From NCBI RefSeq assembly GCF_900108915.1, contig NZ_FNYH01000004.1:1-64000 (forward strand): a stretch of 64,000 nucleotides of DNA, written 5' to 3'. This document shows, one piece after another, positions 9,602 to 19,778 of this stretch (within the stretch, counting starts at the first letter, position 1; each line of letters begins with the position of its first letter). The notes below the pieces were generated by a model. It was not told the DNA's origin and searched no databases. It saw only the letters and a list, made by a program, of their open reading frames with translations. The translations under genes were made by a program, and so were the position numbers. The stretch comes from Allopseudospirillum japonicum. Lineage in GTDB: Bacteria; Pseudomonadota; Gammaproteobacteria; Pseudomonadales; Halomonadaceae.

Positions 9602-10570
9602 TTACCCTTCAGGTCTTGGACCTAAGTCGTAGTCTTGTGCAGGTTCTAACACCTGCATTAATTGTGCCCAGGTGATAAAGGTGACAGGGGTTTCCTCCTG
9701 TGCGCCTGTTTGCGCTTGGACACATAAAATCCCTTGAGGTTGCGGATAATAACGATACACCTGCTCAGGTTTATCCCAAGATAAGGCTTGTTCAAGATAA
9801 TAACGTGGCTCAAGTAAAGGTAAGCTGGGTTCTGTATGTAAATCAGGTGTATATAAAGGGTAATCTTGCGGACGCAACTGAGTATGTAAACGCCCCTCCG
9901 AATCTACCATTAATTCTCCGGTTAAGCTGTCTTGCCAGCTTTGCCGCAAGATCAAAGGCGTTGCTAGTGATTGCTGCGTTACACGTAAATATTTAATGGC
10001 TAACACTAATTGTGGGCTATCTAACAATAAGGGGCGGAAATTTTCGCCCACAAAGTGGGCCGCTAAGGCATGAATAAATAAGGGAGCAGGTGTGCTTTGC
10101 TTGGGGAAGTGTTCAGGATCTAAATGGACTAAAAAACCCTGACGCTTGGCATCATAGCCAATTAAAACTTGGCTAGTTTGTGGCTGTAACACAGGTTTAA
10201 GTGCCATTTGACTGGCTTGAGGTACTAGACGTGCATAAGGTGCAGAATGCATTTCTACAAGCAAAGCGGTCCCTTGTGTTTGCGGGTCCAAAACTAAAGA
10301 AACCTGCCCCTCTTGGTTGCTAATATTTTGTTTGAGCTGATTTTTTAGTTTTTCTAAAGGTTCTGCAAGCTCATATTGCTCAAAGCTCACTAGCTGAGGC
10401 GATGTATGCAAGCTCGGCGGTGTAAATGCGAGTGCAGGTGTACTTATCAAGGTCAATACGCTGATCAAAATCCAGTCTTGCTGCCGTCCGGGAAAAATCT
10501 CGCCCAAATCGGCTAAATAAAGTGTCAGCGCAAGGGGTTGCCATCTGCGTCCAAGGCTTATTTGCATCAT
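9602..10570 (-). CDS. Hypothetical protein with possible N-terminal export signal
   Basis: I do not recognise this 322-residue protein. A hydrophobic stretch at about 34-48 (ILISVLTLISTPALAF) looks like the core and cleavage site of a signal peptide, but it lies far from the annotated start. A later TTG start within that stretch would make it an ordinary secreted protein. The rest is rich in leucine, proline and glutamine with no motif I can name. The ATG at 10570 has ACAGG six bases upstream. Its neighbours (HiPIP and a patatin-like lipase, the latter divergent) do not suggest a role. Confidence 0.6.
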   Translation of the reverse strand: MMQISLGRRWQPLALTLYLADLGEIFPGRQQDWILISVLTLISTPALAFTPPSLHTSPQLVSFEQYELAEPLEKLKNQLKQNISNQEGQVSLVLDPQTQGTALLVEMHSAPYARLVPQASQMALKPVLQPQTSQVLIGYDAKRQGFLVHLDPEHFPKQSTPAPLFIHALAAHFVGENFRPLLLDSPQLVLAIKYLRVTQQSLATPLILRQSWQDSLTGELMVDSEGRLHTQLRPQDYPLYTPDLHTEPSLPLLEPRYYLEQALSWDKPEQVYRYYPQPQGILCVQAQTGAQEETPVTFITWAQLMQVLEPAQDYDLGPRPEG

Positions 10571-10673
10571 TCTGACCTGTCCCGGTATTCACTCTTGATA
10601 TGTGTCTTATGTATGCTCAAAGGTAGCTTAATACAAAATTAAGTGGGTCTATCATCCTTTAAGGATCTTCAAG

Positions 10674-11681
10674 ATGCAAACAAATAAGACAGTCGCTTTA
10701 GTTTTGGGAAGTGGGGGTGCGCGTGGCTATGCGCACATTGGTGTGATTGAAGAGTTAGAAGCCAGAGGCTACGAAATTATTTGTGTTTCTGGGTGTTCTA
10801 TGGGCGCTTTAGTCGGCGGTGTTTATGCTGCTGGACAACTAAAAGCTTTCAAAGAGTGGGTCACTCGCCTAGATTACTTGGATGTATTGCGTTTAGTGGA
10901 TATCACTTGGAGTCCTATGGGGGCGATGCGCGGTGAACGTGTGATGGAGGTGATTAGTGATTTATTAGCTGGAATGCGTATCGAAGATTTACCCATCGCG
11001 TTTACAACCGTGGCGACTGATTTATTAGAGCAAAAAGAGGTCTGGTTTCAAGAAGGCAGTTTAGAAACTGCCATTCGTGCTTCAATTGCTGTACCTGGGG
11101 TGATCACCCCAGTACATGCGGGGAATCGTATTTTAGTCGATGGCGGTTTAGTGAACCCCCTACCTATTATTCCTACCGTATCAAGTCATGCGGATTTAAT
11201 TCTCGCAGTGAATGTAACCGCACAAAAAGGACGTGCGACTTTAAATGAACTCATGCCAGATTGGATTAAACGCCACAGAACCCCAGATATGCAGCAGCCA
11301 GCTAAGGGATTAAGTGAATGGGTAAAACGGGTACAGGGGTTAGCGGGACAGCTATTAAATAAGCAAGCCTCGAATGAGGTCTTAAAAGAAATCAAAACAG
11401 AGGAGCAAACCCCGCTAGGATCGGAAATGAACTGGAGTAAGTTGGATTTAATGTTGCAATCCTTTGAGATCACCCAAGCGGCGTTAGCACAATATAAGAT
11501 GGCAGGTTATCCCCCAGATATCGTAGTGGAAATTCCTAAAACTGTATGTGCGGGTTATGAGTTTCATAAAGCGCCTGAATTAATCGAATTAGGGCGGCGT
11601 ATGGCACGGGACGTTTTGGATAATTATGAGCAAGTCACGCCACTTCCCGGTGGTGATTTAGACGATATTCTTGGAGTTTAA
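10674..11681 (+). CDS. Patatin-like phospholipase (RssA/NTE family)
   Basis: A serine hydrolase of the patatin fold with a Ser-Asp dyad. The N-terminus LVLGSGGARGYAHIGV is the oxyanion-hole glycine motif, GCSMG at about residue 43 is the nucleophile elbow, and VDGGLVNPLP (about 158-167) carries the catalytic Asp. The length of 335 residues and similarity to E. coli RssA support a soluble lysophospholipase or esterase; the actual substrate is unknown. An AAGGATC ribosome site lies just upstream of the ATG. It stands alone, divergent from the hypothetical gene before it. Confidence 0.88.
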   Translation: MQTNKTVALVLGSGGARGYAHIGVIEELEARGYEIICVSGCSMGALVGGVYAAGQLKAFKEWVTRLDYLDVLRLVDITWSPMGAMRGERVMEVISDLLAGMRIEDLPIAFTTVATDLLEQKEVWFQEGSLETAIRASIAVPGVITPVHAGNRILVDGGLVNPLPIIPTVSSHADLILAVNVTAQKGRATLNELMPDWIKRHRTPDMQQPAKGLSEWVKRVQGLAGQLLNKQASNEVLKEIKTEEQTPLGSEMNWSKLDLMLQSFEITQAALAQYKMAGYPPDIVVEIPKTVCAGYEFHKAPELIELGRRMARDVLDNYEQVTPLPGGDLDDILGV

Positions 11682-11798
11682 TTGACAAAAGGAATAAAAA
11701 ACCCAATGCTTATAGCTAGTTTTTTGTAAGCCTGACTTTTATACTAGGTTTCCACGCTGTCGACCTTGGTTCATTTCGCCGTCATTTTAGGAGTAAGC

Positions 11799-12761
11799 AT
11801 GAGCATCTTTGCCGATAATTCCTTAACTATAGGCCGTACCCCTTTAGTGCATCTGTCACGCATTGCGCCTGGTAAAAAAATCTTCGCTAAAATTGAAAGC
11901 CGCAACCCTGCTTTTTCAGTGAAATGCCGTATTGGCGCCAATATGATTTGGGATGCAGAACAGCGTGGTGTGCTCAAGGCAGGGATGGAAATTATTGAAC
12001 CCACCTCAGGCAATACAGGTATTGCCTTGTGTTTTGTGGGTGCTGCACGCGGTTATCCAGTGATTTTAACTATGCCAGCTTCTATGAGCCTAGAGCGTCG
12101 TAAAGTGATGAAGGCTTTGGGTGCCAATATTATTTTGACCGAGCCAGCGAAAGGAATGCAAGGTGCGGTGGATAAAGCACGCGAGCTGGCGCAAGCGGAC
12201 CCAGAACGTTATTTTATGCCACAACAATTTGAGAATCCTGCCAATCCTGCGATTCATGAACAAACGACAGGTCCAGAAATTTGGCAAGATACCCAAGGCG
12301 AAGTGGATGTCTTTGTCGCCGGCGTAGGCACAGGCGGCACTTTAAGTGGTGTCTCGCGTTACTTAAAACAGCATAAAGCAATTACGAGTGTGGCTGTTGA
12401 GCCGCAAGATTCTGCCATTATTGGGCAAGCGTTGCGTGGCGAGAAGATCACACCCGCACCTCATAAAATTCAAGGTATAGGAGCCAACTTTATTCCTAAA
12501 AACTTGGATTTAAGTTTGGTCGATCGTGTGGAAGCTGTGAGTAATGAAGAGGCAATTGCTCAGGCACGTCAACTCATGCTCAAAGAAGGGATTTTGTGTG
12601 GGATATCCTGTGGTGCTGCGCTGGCGGCGACATTACGCTTAAGCGAATTGGACGAGTTCAAAGACAAAACCTTAGTGGTTATCTTGCCTGATTCTGGCGA
12701 GCGTTACTTGTCTAGTGTGTTATTTGAAGGGATCTTTACCGAGCAAGAATTACAAGCCTAA
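11799..12761 (+). CDS. cysK: Cysteine synthase A (O-acetylserine sulfhydrylase)
   Basis: CysK is a PLP enzyme that joins sulfide and O-acetylserine to cysteine. The 320-residue product aligns with E. coli CysK from [14 protein letters not shown] onward; the PLP lysine is in [15 protein letters not shown], the substrate loop is [10 protein letters not shown] and the PLP-phosphate loop is [14 protein letters not shown]. The frame opens at a TTG at 11766, but the ATG at 11799 has AGGAG upstream and matches the family start. A -10-like TATACT at 11740-11745 lies upstream with no clear -35. Together with cysDN it completes part of sulfate-to-cysteine assimilation. Confidence 0.96.
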   Translation: MSIFADNSLTIGRTPLVHLSRIAPGKKIFAKIESRNPAFSVKCRIGANMIWDAEQRGVLKAGMEIIEPTSGNTGIALCFVGAARGYPVILTMPASMSLERRKVMKALGANIILTEPAKGMQGAVDKARELAQADPERYFMPQQFENPANPAIHEQTTGPEIWQDTQGEVDVFVAGVGTGGTLSGVSRYLKQHKAITSVAVEPQDSAIIGQALRGEKITPAPHKIQGIGANFIPKNLDLSLVDRVEAVSNEEAIAQARQLMLKEGILCGISCGAALAATLRLSELDEFKDKTLVVILPDSGERYLSSVLFEGIFTEQELQA

Positions 12762-12800
12762 TGCCCTGAAGTCCCTGCTCTAAGAAGTGGGGGCTCTTTC

Positions 12801-14873
12801 CTATAATACGTGAAAACTGCGCTGTTTAATAAAGTCCGCTAAAGCCTCTAAAGGCAGTGGTGGACTATATAAATAGCCTTGGGCTTGTGAGCATCCCATA
12901 TCTAATAAGGCACCTGCTTGTTGTGCTGTTTCTACGCCTTCGGCAATGATTTCTAAATCCAAAGCTTTTGCCATACCAATAATAGCTTGCACAATCGCAG
13001 TATCTTGGTGGGCAAGTTGGTCAATAAAACTTTTATCAATTTTTAAAATATCTAAGGGCAAACGATGTATTTGGCTTAAAGAGGAATACCCTGTACCAAA
13101 ATCATCAATAGAAAGTTTTACTCCCTGTTCACGAATACTCGTTAATGTCTGTAAAACGGTATCTGCTTGATGAATAAAAAAGTCCTCAGAAATTTCTAAT
13201 TCTAAAAGGCTAGGATCAAGCTGGTTTTGTTGTAATGCACTATCTAAGGTAGCTAATAAAGTCCCTGCCTCAATTTGTACACCAGAAACATTGACGGCTA
13301 CCTTGGGAATCGCGACTCCTTGTTGTTGCCACTGGCGCATTTGATGGCAGGCAGTTTGCAAAACCCAAGCACCGATTTCAATAATTAAGCCGGTTTCCTG
13401 GGCGACAGGAATAAATTGTGCTGGTGAGACCAAGCCACGCTTAGGGTGTTGCCAGCGGATTAAAGCCTCTACCCCTGTGATTTGTTGTAAGCGCATATCA
13501 ATTTGTGGCTGATAAACCAAGAAAAATTCTTCGTTATCGAGTGCTTCTCTGAGTTCGCCTTCAAGTTGTAAGCGTGCGCTCGTATGTTGATCAAGTACTG
13601 GGGTGTAAAAAGCACATTGTTGTGAGCCTAAACGTTTGGCTTGATTTAATGCACTATGCGCTTTTTGAATAAGGGCTTCTAAATCAAAATCTGTATAAGT
13701 GGCATCTTCGATGACACCTGAACTGGCCGTAATGTATAAACGCCGATCACGCAGTTGAAATGGACGGACAAATAAAGTACGCAAAAAATCGAGTGTTTTT
13801 TGAATACTTTCTTTCTCAGTAAAAGGCACTAAAAGTAAAAATTCGTCAGCAGCAAGATGGGTGACAAGAATTTCTTCAGGAAAAGATTCTAATAATCGTT
13901 GTGCAACGGCCTGCAATAATAAATCACCGTACCCATAGCCAAAGCTGTGATTAATATTTTTAAAACGATCTAAATCGAGATAAATATAAGCAACTCGAAT
14001 GCCATATTCGTGCCAACGTGCCCGCCAAGTGTCGCCTTGACGCTGTAAATAATGTCGATTAACCAAGCCTGTCACATGATTATGTTCTGCGATATGGCTT
14101 AAGCGCTCTTCTAAGTGCTTGCGGTCACTAATATCACGAAACCCACCGACCATGCATAATTCGCCGCGAATAGGAATGCAGGTTGCAGAAACGAGTACCG
14201 CACGTAGCTGACCTTGGCGGTTACGATAACGAGTTTCTAGCCCTGTGACTTTATTGTGTAAGGTAAGCTGAGTACGCAAGGTTTCGCGAAAATGTGGGTC
14301 TGCCCAGATTTGTAGCTCGGCGGGTGTGCGCCCCAAAGCCTCCTCACGTAAATATCCAGTGTATTCACAAAAAGCACGATTGACTTCGATATAACATCCA
14401 TCGCTTAAGCGGGTAATGGTGACAGCATCTGGAATCGTGTCAAAAATCACCGAAAAAAATTGATCATCTTGATAAAAACTATCAGTGCGTAAATGTGCAT
14501 GCCGCAATAAACGGCCTAATTGATCAGCAGCCCCTTGTAAAAATAAATCCTCGCAGCGCCGATATTCTTCAAAACTATTAAAGCCCAGCGCGCGACAAGC
14601 TTCCAAACGAATATCTGGGTTTAACGTTAGGACTAAAGCTCTATGCTCAGGGTCTAAGTGAATCGGGTAAATGAGGCTTTTATCTTCGGGATGAATTTGA
14701 TAAGAAGGACGACTTAATTCAAGTTGATGAGAGAAAAATAAACCTTGGCGCAACAAATGCAGGGCTTTTTGTAAAGAAATATCCGTCGGTAAATGACGTT
14801 CAAATAAGAGCGGAAGAGCGACGAAAATCAGATGCGTAGCACTGTGTTGAGAGTAAGGTGTTTCTTCAGGCAT
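12801..14873 (-). CDS. PAS-GGDEF-EAL protein, degenerate GGDEF, intact EAL
   Basis: A 690-residue cyclic-di-GMP signalling protein, probably soluble. After an N-terminal region without a clear family there is a PAS domain with PAC (about 140-255), a GGDEF domain (about 265-425) and an EAL domain (about 435-680). The GGDEF signature is replaced by LAADEF, so cyclase activity is unlikely. The EAL domain has EAL in GVEALIRW, ELEISEDF, IDDFGTGYSSL, LKIDKSF and AEGVET, so phosphodiesterase activity is expected, possibly gated by the GGDEF remnant. The ATG at 14873 is chosen over a TTG at 14897 because AGGGCGA precedes it. It lies downstream of the DUF748 gene, past a strong hairpin. Confidence 0.88.
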   Translation of the reverse strand: MPEETPYSQHSATHLIFVALPLLFERHLPTDISLQKALHLLRQGLFFSHQLELSRPSYQIHPEDKSLIYPIHLDPEHRALVLTLNPDIRLEACRALGFNSFEEYRRCEDLFLQGAADQLGRLLRHAHLRTDSFYQDDQFFSVIFDTIPDAVTITRLSDGCYIEVNRAFCEYTGYLREEALGRTPAELQIWADPHFRETLRTQLTLHNKVTGLETRYRNRQGQLRAVLVSATCIPIRGELCMVGGFRDISDRKHLEERLSHIAEHNHVTGLVNRHYLQRQGDTWRARWHEYGIRVAYIYLDLDRFKNINHSFGYGYGDLLLQAVAQRLLESFPEEILVTHLAADEFLLLVPFTEKESIQKTLDFLRTLFVRPFQLRDRRLYITASSGVIEDATYTDFDLEALIQKAHSALNQAKRLGSQQCAFYTPVLDQHTSARLQLEGELREALDNEEFFLVYQPQIDMRLQQITGVEALIRWQHPKRGLVSPAQFIPVAQETGLIIEIGAWVLQTACHQMRQWQQQGVAIPKVAVNVSGVQIEAGTLLATLDSALQQNQLDPSLLELEISEDFFIHQADTVLQTLTSIREQGVKLSIDDFGTGYSSLSQIHRLPLDILKIDKSFIDQLAHQDTAIVQAIIGMAKALDLEIIAEGVETAQQAGALLDMGCSQAQGYLYSPPLPLEALADFIKQRSFHVL

Positions 14874-14992
14874 CGATACGCTCGCCCTGGGCGTCAAAGG
14901 CTAAAATAGGAAGGCTTATTTGGAATACGAAAGGCTAGAATCTAGCAAAATGCGCTAGGGTGTGCAACAAAAAGCCTGATCAAAGCTAGAAG

Positions 14993-15022
14993 TGCAGGCC
15001 TCCTTGGATCAAGAAGGCCTGC
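14993..15022. repeat. Strong hairpin downstream of the DUF748 gene
   Basis: Arms TGCAGGCCT and AGGCCTGCA pair perfectly and continue with CTTG/CAAG around a three-base loop. There is no T run, so it may be a mRNA-protecting or transcript-processing hairpin rather than a terminator. Confidence 0.55.
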
Positions 15023-15036
15023 ATAAGGTGGGAAAA

Positions 15037-17952
15037 TTACTGAACAATCCCCATACGCACTTGGCTTTGTTCGGGCATTTGGGATGCAGGAGAGCACAGG
15101 GCAAGACGTTGGTTTTCAATATTGGCAGCGAGTAAAAATTCTCTCACTAAACGTTGGCGAATTTTTTGTAGACTGGCTGCTAATTCCTCTGCTTGGGTGA
15201 TTTGTGCAAGTTGTGGATAAGCCGCTAACAAAGGTGCCCTAGTTTGTGGGTTTTCTAAGGCTTGTACCTCCTCGCTACCAGCATCAGCACAATAGCTAAA
15301 ATGTAGGCTTGGCCTGTCGTTAAGCATTTTGACAATTTTCGTGAGATAGTCTTGTTGGCGATCATTTAAACCAACTTGTGCGGGGGGAAAAGTCAAGGGA
15401 TCTAACTTCACTTGCGTTAAGTATTCAGCCCCTTCTAATGCGAGCTGGCCTAAAGTAATGAGCCCTGTATAAGGTTGCAAACTATTACGCAAATAATATA
15501 AGGCAGCTTGCTGTGCTGCTTTACGGGTGACTAATAACAAAGCATCTTCTAAACCGACCTTGGTTTTACCTGCTTGGAAATCGAAGGGAATATCCAGGGC
15601 AATTTCACCATCGGAATCTTCTAAAACAGAAATGACCAAGCCCAAAGGCATAGATAGCAAACGGTTAATCTTTTGGGCGGCCTGATCAGAAATGGGATTG
15701 GCATCCAAATGATATAATTGCAGTTTAGTATTACCGCGTATCCCTTGCGTATCTTGTTGCGCATCTAAAGTCAGCTGTAATTGGCCACTGGCAAGATTAA
15801 TCCCTGCATAATGGCGGCTATAGGCATCGAAACTACTTAAAGCCAGATCCTGTAACCGAACCCCAGTTTGCCAGCGAAGTTCAGGTGTTAAAGTGACTTG
15901 GCCTTGGACTTTAAAAGGGGTTTGTTCATCTAAAATACCCTCAACTAGCCAAGGCGAGGCTTGCGCATGGGGCATACCTAAATCATCAATACGCATCTTT
16001 TGTAGACTAATTTGCGTGTATTCTGGACGTTGCAAATTTAAATCACGCAAGCTGATATATTGGGGTTGCTGAATCGCGATAGATTCTACAAACCATTCCC
16101 AAGGCGCACTGGGCGCTGGGGACTTCTCCGCTGGAGGCGCTGGATCTGTCGGTTGTAAGGCTTGTTGCCATAAGGTGATGCGGCTTTGCCAAGGTTCGAG
16201 TTGATTTGTTTGGGTCCAGCTGAGGCTTTGGCGACTTTCCAACAGATGCACTGTACCGATAGCCGCTTGGGATTTTGCTAGATCTATGGCCACTTGGCCT
16301 ACCTCTAATCCCGCAAGATAAAAAGCCTTATCAGCACGGCCTAGATTGAAAGCACCTACTTGTACACCGGCTAAGGTGATTTTGGGCGTCTGTAATACGG
16401 CGCCTAAATCCAGTTCACGGAGGCTTAAAGATTCGAGTGCTAAAGGCTCAGGTGTGTTTTTTCCCGTGATGTTTGCGATCTGCAGGGCTGCCAGCGTGCT
16501 GGATTCTGGGGTGGTGTGGATTTGCTTAAGCTGAACATCTTGCACTTGGATGTAGGCTTGTGCTGATAAGGGGACTTGTATGTTTTGCAGCCCGAGATCA
16601 GCTTGCATCGACCAAGCCTGATGGGCCGTTTTCCAGCCACTTTGACCTTGCCAGCGCAATTGATCTACTTGTACATAAGGGCTATTAAGGCCGCTCAGTT
16701 GGAATTGACCCTGATAATCCAGGATAGGTGATGCTAAGGAAGCAACTTGTACCTTTCCTTCTAAGGCAAAATCTTTAAGTTGATGCTTTTGCTGTTCTAA
16801 CTGGGCTTGTAGGCCGGTCAACTGCACCTTGCCTTGGTAGTTAAGCTGAGGATCGGTGAAAGAAGCCAATTGCAGATCACCTGCTAAAGTCAACTGATCG
16901 AGCTGGTGTTTTTGTTGCGCAAGCTGGAGACTTAAATCTGCAAGCTGTAATTTGCCTTGGGTGTTGATCTTGGGTGCATTTGTCTGTGGATCTAAAGGCC
17001 AATCAAGTGCCACCTTGCCTTGCCAGCGTAAGTCTTGTAAAGCGACGGCGACATCTTCAGGGATTTGTAAGGCGAGTGCTTGGGTACCAATTTGGCCTTG
17101 CGTGGCTACTTGCCAACTTTGAGATTTTTGCACCAGATGAAAGGCTTGTTGTAGATTAACTTGCGTTTTTGCACTGACAGGTAGGCCCCATGCATTCAGT
17201 GCTTGCGCCTGCAAGTGGACTTGTCCTTGTACTGGTAAACTAGCGAGTAGCGGTTGAATTTGCGCCTCTAATTGCACTCGGCCCAACTGGGTATCGGCCT
17301 GGTACCAAGCAAGATCGAGATGTACTGGGCTGGCAATTTCCGGATAAGCAGAACGCAGTTGACTAATTTCTAACTTGTGCAATGCCAGATCCGGATAAGC
17401 TTGGGCAAAACTGAGCTGAATATCTTGTAGATGAAGACTAGATAAACTGATTCGCCAAGGCCAATCACGGCTCGCATCGAGCGCCCATAGATTAGAGGGC
17501 GCTTGTTCAGGCGTTGGGCTAGGTGCTTGTAATTGCTGCCAAAGCGGTTCGGGAAGACTTTGTGCTAGTTTTTGTTGCCATTGGATTGGCGTCCACCCGC
17601 CGATTTGGGTGATTTGGGTTTTATCTGCATTGAGCTGCAAAGGCACCTGAACACCGCGCCAATGTGCTTGTAACCAAAAGTGTTGGTCTTGTAGGGTATC
17701 CCAGCGCCAGCGCAGGGAGAGTTTTTCTGATACGAGTGGATGCTCCACCGCGCCTAAACGTACGCCGTAAAGATCAAAAGAACCAGCAAACCAGCGTATA
17801 TCTAAACTTTCTACCTGCAAATTAAAGGCTTTACCCCAAGTATTGAGCGCATAAGTGCCAACGGGGTTAATGGCTGCTAGCAAAGCAAGCACAATGCCTA
17901 TCACCAGCAGCACACTCATGAACAATCCTCGTAAGAGTGTGAGTAACCACAT
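15037..17952 (-). CDS. DUF748 / AsmA-like envelope protein
   Basis: A 971-residue protein with an N-terminal membrane anchor (about 4-28) followed by a very long region of repeated short beta strands rich in Q, L and D, typical of AsmA-like/DUF748 proteins. The C-terminal part (LDPLTFPPAQVGLNDRQQDYL... and a Cys-containing SYCADAG segment) fits the DUF748 end. Proteins of this group span the periplasm and are linked to lipid transport or outer-membrane upkeep; that role is by family only. It is divergent from trpG and followed, after a hairpin, by the GGDEF-EAL gene. Confidence 0.8.
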   Translation of the reverse strand: MWLLTLLRGLFMSVLLVIGIVLALLAAINPVGTYALNTWGKAFNLQVESLDIRWFAGSFDLYGVRLGAVEHPLVSEKLSLRWRWDTLQDQHFWLQAHWRGVQVPLQLNADKTQITQIGGWTPIQWQQKLAQSLPEPLWQQLQAPSPTPEQAPSNLWALDASRDWPWRISLSSLHLQDIQLSFAQAYPDLALHKLEISQLRSAYPEIASPVHLDLAWYQADTQLGRVQLEAQIQPLLASLPVQGQVHLQAQALNAWGLPVSAKTQVNLQQAFHLVQKSQSWQVATQGQIGTQALALQIPEDVAVALQDLRWQGKVALDWPLDPQTNAPKINTQGKLQLADLSLQLAQQKHQLDQLTLAGDLQLASFTDPQLNYQGKVQLTGLQAQLEQQKHQLKDFALEGKVQVASLASPILDYQGQFQLSGLNSPYVQVDQLRWQGQSGWKTAHQAWSMQADLGLQNIQVPLSAQAYIQVQDVQLKQIHTTPESSTLAALQIANITGKNTPEPLALESLSLRELDLGAVLQTPKITLAGVQVGAFNLGRADKAFYLAGLEVGQVAIDLAKSQAAIGTVHLLESRQSLSWTQTNQLEPWQSRITLWQQALQPTDPAPPAEKSPAPSAPWEWFVESIAIQQPQYISLRDLNLQRPEYTQISLQKMRIDDLGMPHAQASPWLVEGILDEQTPFKVQGQVTLTPELRWQTGVRLQDLALSSFDAYSRHYAGINLASGQLQLTLDAQQDTQGIRGNTKLQLYHLDANPISDQAAQKINRLLSMPLGLVISVLEDSDGEIALDIPFDFQAGKTKVGLEDALLLVTRKAAQQAALYYLRNSLQPYTGLITLGQLALEGAEYLTQVKLDPLTFPPAQVGLNDRQQDYLTKIVKMLNDRPSLHFSYCADAGSEEVQALENPQTRAPLLAAYPQLAQITQAEELAASLQKIRQRLVREFLLAANIENQRLALCSPASQMPEQSQVRMGIVQ

Positions 17953-18101
17953 AAGATATCCTATTGCTTAAAAAAATGGATGCTGATAAACAAGCAGATC
18001 GAGAGAAAACTTCGATAAGCTAGGCAATCAGCAGGTTATTTTTATTCTAATCTGTGAAAAAATGGCGCTTAGACCGTCAATTGGAGGAGGTTTACCCCCA
18101 G

Positions 18102-18695
18102 ATGTTGTTAATGCTTGATAACTACGATTCCTTTACTTACAACCTTGTTCAGTATTTTGCTGAGTTGGGTGCTGAAGTGAAGGTAGTGCGTAACGATGAA
18201 ATGTGTGTTGAAGAAATTCGTGCGCTAAATCCTAGTCACTTGGTTATTTCTCCCGGTCCTTGTACCCCGAATGAAGCAGGGGTTTCTTTAGCCGCGATTA
18301 AAGCCTTTGCTGGTCAATTACCGATTTTAGGGATTTGTTTAGGTCACCAAAGTATAGCGCAAGTCTTTGGTGGACGTGTTGTACGGGCTTCCCAAGTGAT
18401 GCATGGCAAGGTGTCACGGATTGCTCATGATGGCCAAGGGGTATTCCAAGATTTACCACAAAACTTACAAGTAACGCGTTATCACTCCTTGGTGGTTGAA
18501 CCGGCAAGTGTGCCACAGGATTTTGTGGTCAGTGCCTGGGTGGGTGAAGACGATGTGACCCCAAATGCCATTATGGGCATTCGTCATCAGCATTTGCCGA
18601 TTGAGGGCGTGCAGTTCCACCCTGAATCCATCCTCTCCGAGCATGGCCATGCTATGCTCGCCAACTTTCTAAAAATGACTTGCCTGCCTGCTTAA
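18102..18695 (+). CDS. trpG: Anthranilate synthase component II (glutamine amidotransferase)
   Basis: TrpG hydrolyses glutamine and passes ammonia to TrpE to make anthranilate; in many gammaproteobacteria the same subunit also serves PabB. The 197-residue product starts [19 protein letters not shown], as in Pseudomonas TrpG, with the nucleophile Cys in GICLGHQ and the His-Glu pair in HPESIL. The frame opens at 18054, but GGAGGAGG lies 11 bases before the ATG at 18102, which is the family start. trpD follows at 24 bases and then trpC; no trpE is nearby, as in pseudomonads. Confidence 0.95.
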   Translation: MLLMLDNYDSFTYNLVQYFAELGAEVKVVRNDEMCVEEIRALNPSHLVISPGPCTPNEAGVSLAAIKAFAGQLPILGICLGHQSIAQVFGGRVVRASQVMHGKVSRIAHDGQGVFQDLPQNLQVTRYHSLVVEPASVPQDFVVSAWVGEDDVTPNAIMGIRHQHLPIEGVQFHPESILSEHGHAMLANFLKMTCLPA

Positions 18696-18718
18696 GCAAG
18701 CCTTTTGTGGAGACCTTC

Positions 18719-19744
18719 ATGTTATTTAATCAAGCATTAGAAAATCTCATTCGACGACAAGATTTAACACCTACACAAATGCAGCACCTGATGCGTACTC
18801 TGATGCGTGGTGAGGCAACTTCTGCACAGATTGCGGCTTTTTTAGTCGCTTTGCGTATGAAAGGCGAAAGTGTCAGTGAGATTACTGCCGCTGCCCAAGT
18901 GATGCGCGAGCTGGTGACCCCTGTTGAGATTGCTGATAAACAACACTTAGTCGATATTGTGGGTACTGGGGGCGATGGCGCTAATTTATTTAATGTCTCC
19001 ACGGCGTCAAGTTTTGTGGTGGCTGCTGCAGGTGGTCGTGTTGCTAAACATGGTAATCGTTCGGCGTCTTCCTCCAGCGGGAGTGCAGATTTAATCGAAG
19101 CTGCCGGTATTCGTCTTGATTTAAATCCCGAGCAAGTTAAAGCCTGCATTGAGCAAATTGGCGTCGGTTTTATGTTTGCGCCTCAGCATCACACCGCAAT
19201 GAAGCATGTGATTGGTCCGCGTAAAGAAATGGGCGTGCGCACCCTCTTTAATGTCTTGGGACCCTTAACCAATCCTGCGCAAGCACCGCATATGCTACTT
19301 GGGGTATATAGCCAATCTCTAGTGTCGCCTTTAGCGCAAGTGCTCCACGGTCTGGGGGCTAAGCATGTGTTAGTGGTGTGTTCGGATGAAGGTTTGGATG
19401 AGCTTTCGATTGCCGGAAGTACGCGGGTTGCTGAACTTAAACATGGGCATATTGAAGAATATAGTATTACCCCAGAAGCGCTAGGTTTAAGCCGTCATCC
19501 ACTTGATTCCCTGAAAGTGGCTAATGCGCAGCAAAGTTTGCAAAAAGTGGTTGCCGCCTTGCAGGGGACAGAGACTGCAGCCAGCGAGATGCTCGCGCTC
19601 AATGCTGGGGCAGCCCTTTACGCCGCGGATATTGCTGATACTTTAGCTGCGGGTGTGCATATGGCACAAGATGCGATTGCCTCCGGCATGGCGTATCAAA
19701 AGATGCAAGAGCTTGCTAGTTTTACCGAGGCTTGCCAAGCCTAG
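18719..19744 (+). CDS. trpD: Anthranilate phosphoribosyltransferase
   Basis: TrpD transfers phosphoribosyl from PRPP to anthranilate, the second step of tryptophan synthesis. The 341-residue product has the PRPP-binding loop GTGGDGANLFNVST, the anthranilate-side segments KHGNRSASSSSGSAD and GPRKEMGVRTLFNVLGPLTNP, all conserved in the family. The frame opens upstream at 18680 inside trpG, but the ATG at 18719 has GGAG in front and matches the usual N-terminus LFNQALENL. Middle gene of trpGDC. Confidence 0.96.
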   Translation: MLFNQALENLIRRQDLTPTQMQHLMRTLMRGEATSAQIAAFLVALRMKGESVSEITAAAQVMRELVTPVEIADKQHLVDIVGTGGDGANLFNVSTASSFVVAAAGGRVAKHGNRSASSSSGSADLIEAAGIRLDLNPEQVKACIEQIGVGFMFAPQHHTAMKHVIGPRKEMGVRTLFNVLGPLTNPAQAPHMLLGVYSQSLVSPLAQVLHGLGAKHVLVVCSDEGLDELSIAGSTRVAELKHGHIEEYSITPEALGLSRHPLDSLKVANAQQSLQKVVAALQGTETAASEMLALNAGAALYAADIADTLAAGVHMAQDAIASGMAYQKMQELASFTEACQA

Positions 19745-19778
19745 CGTACTGAACAGCCATTGATGAAAAGGAAGGCGT

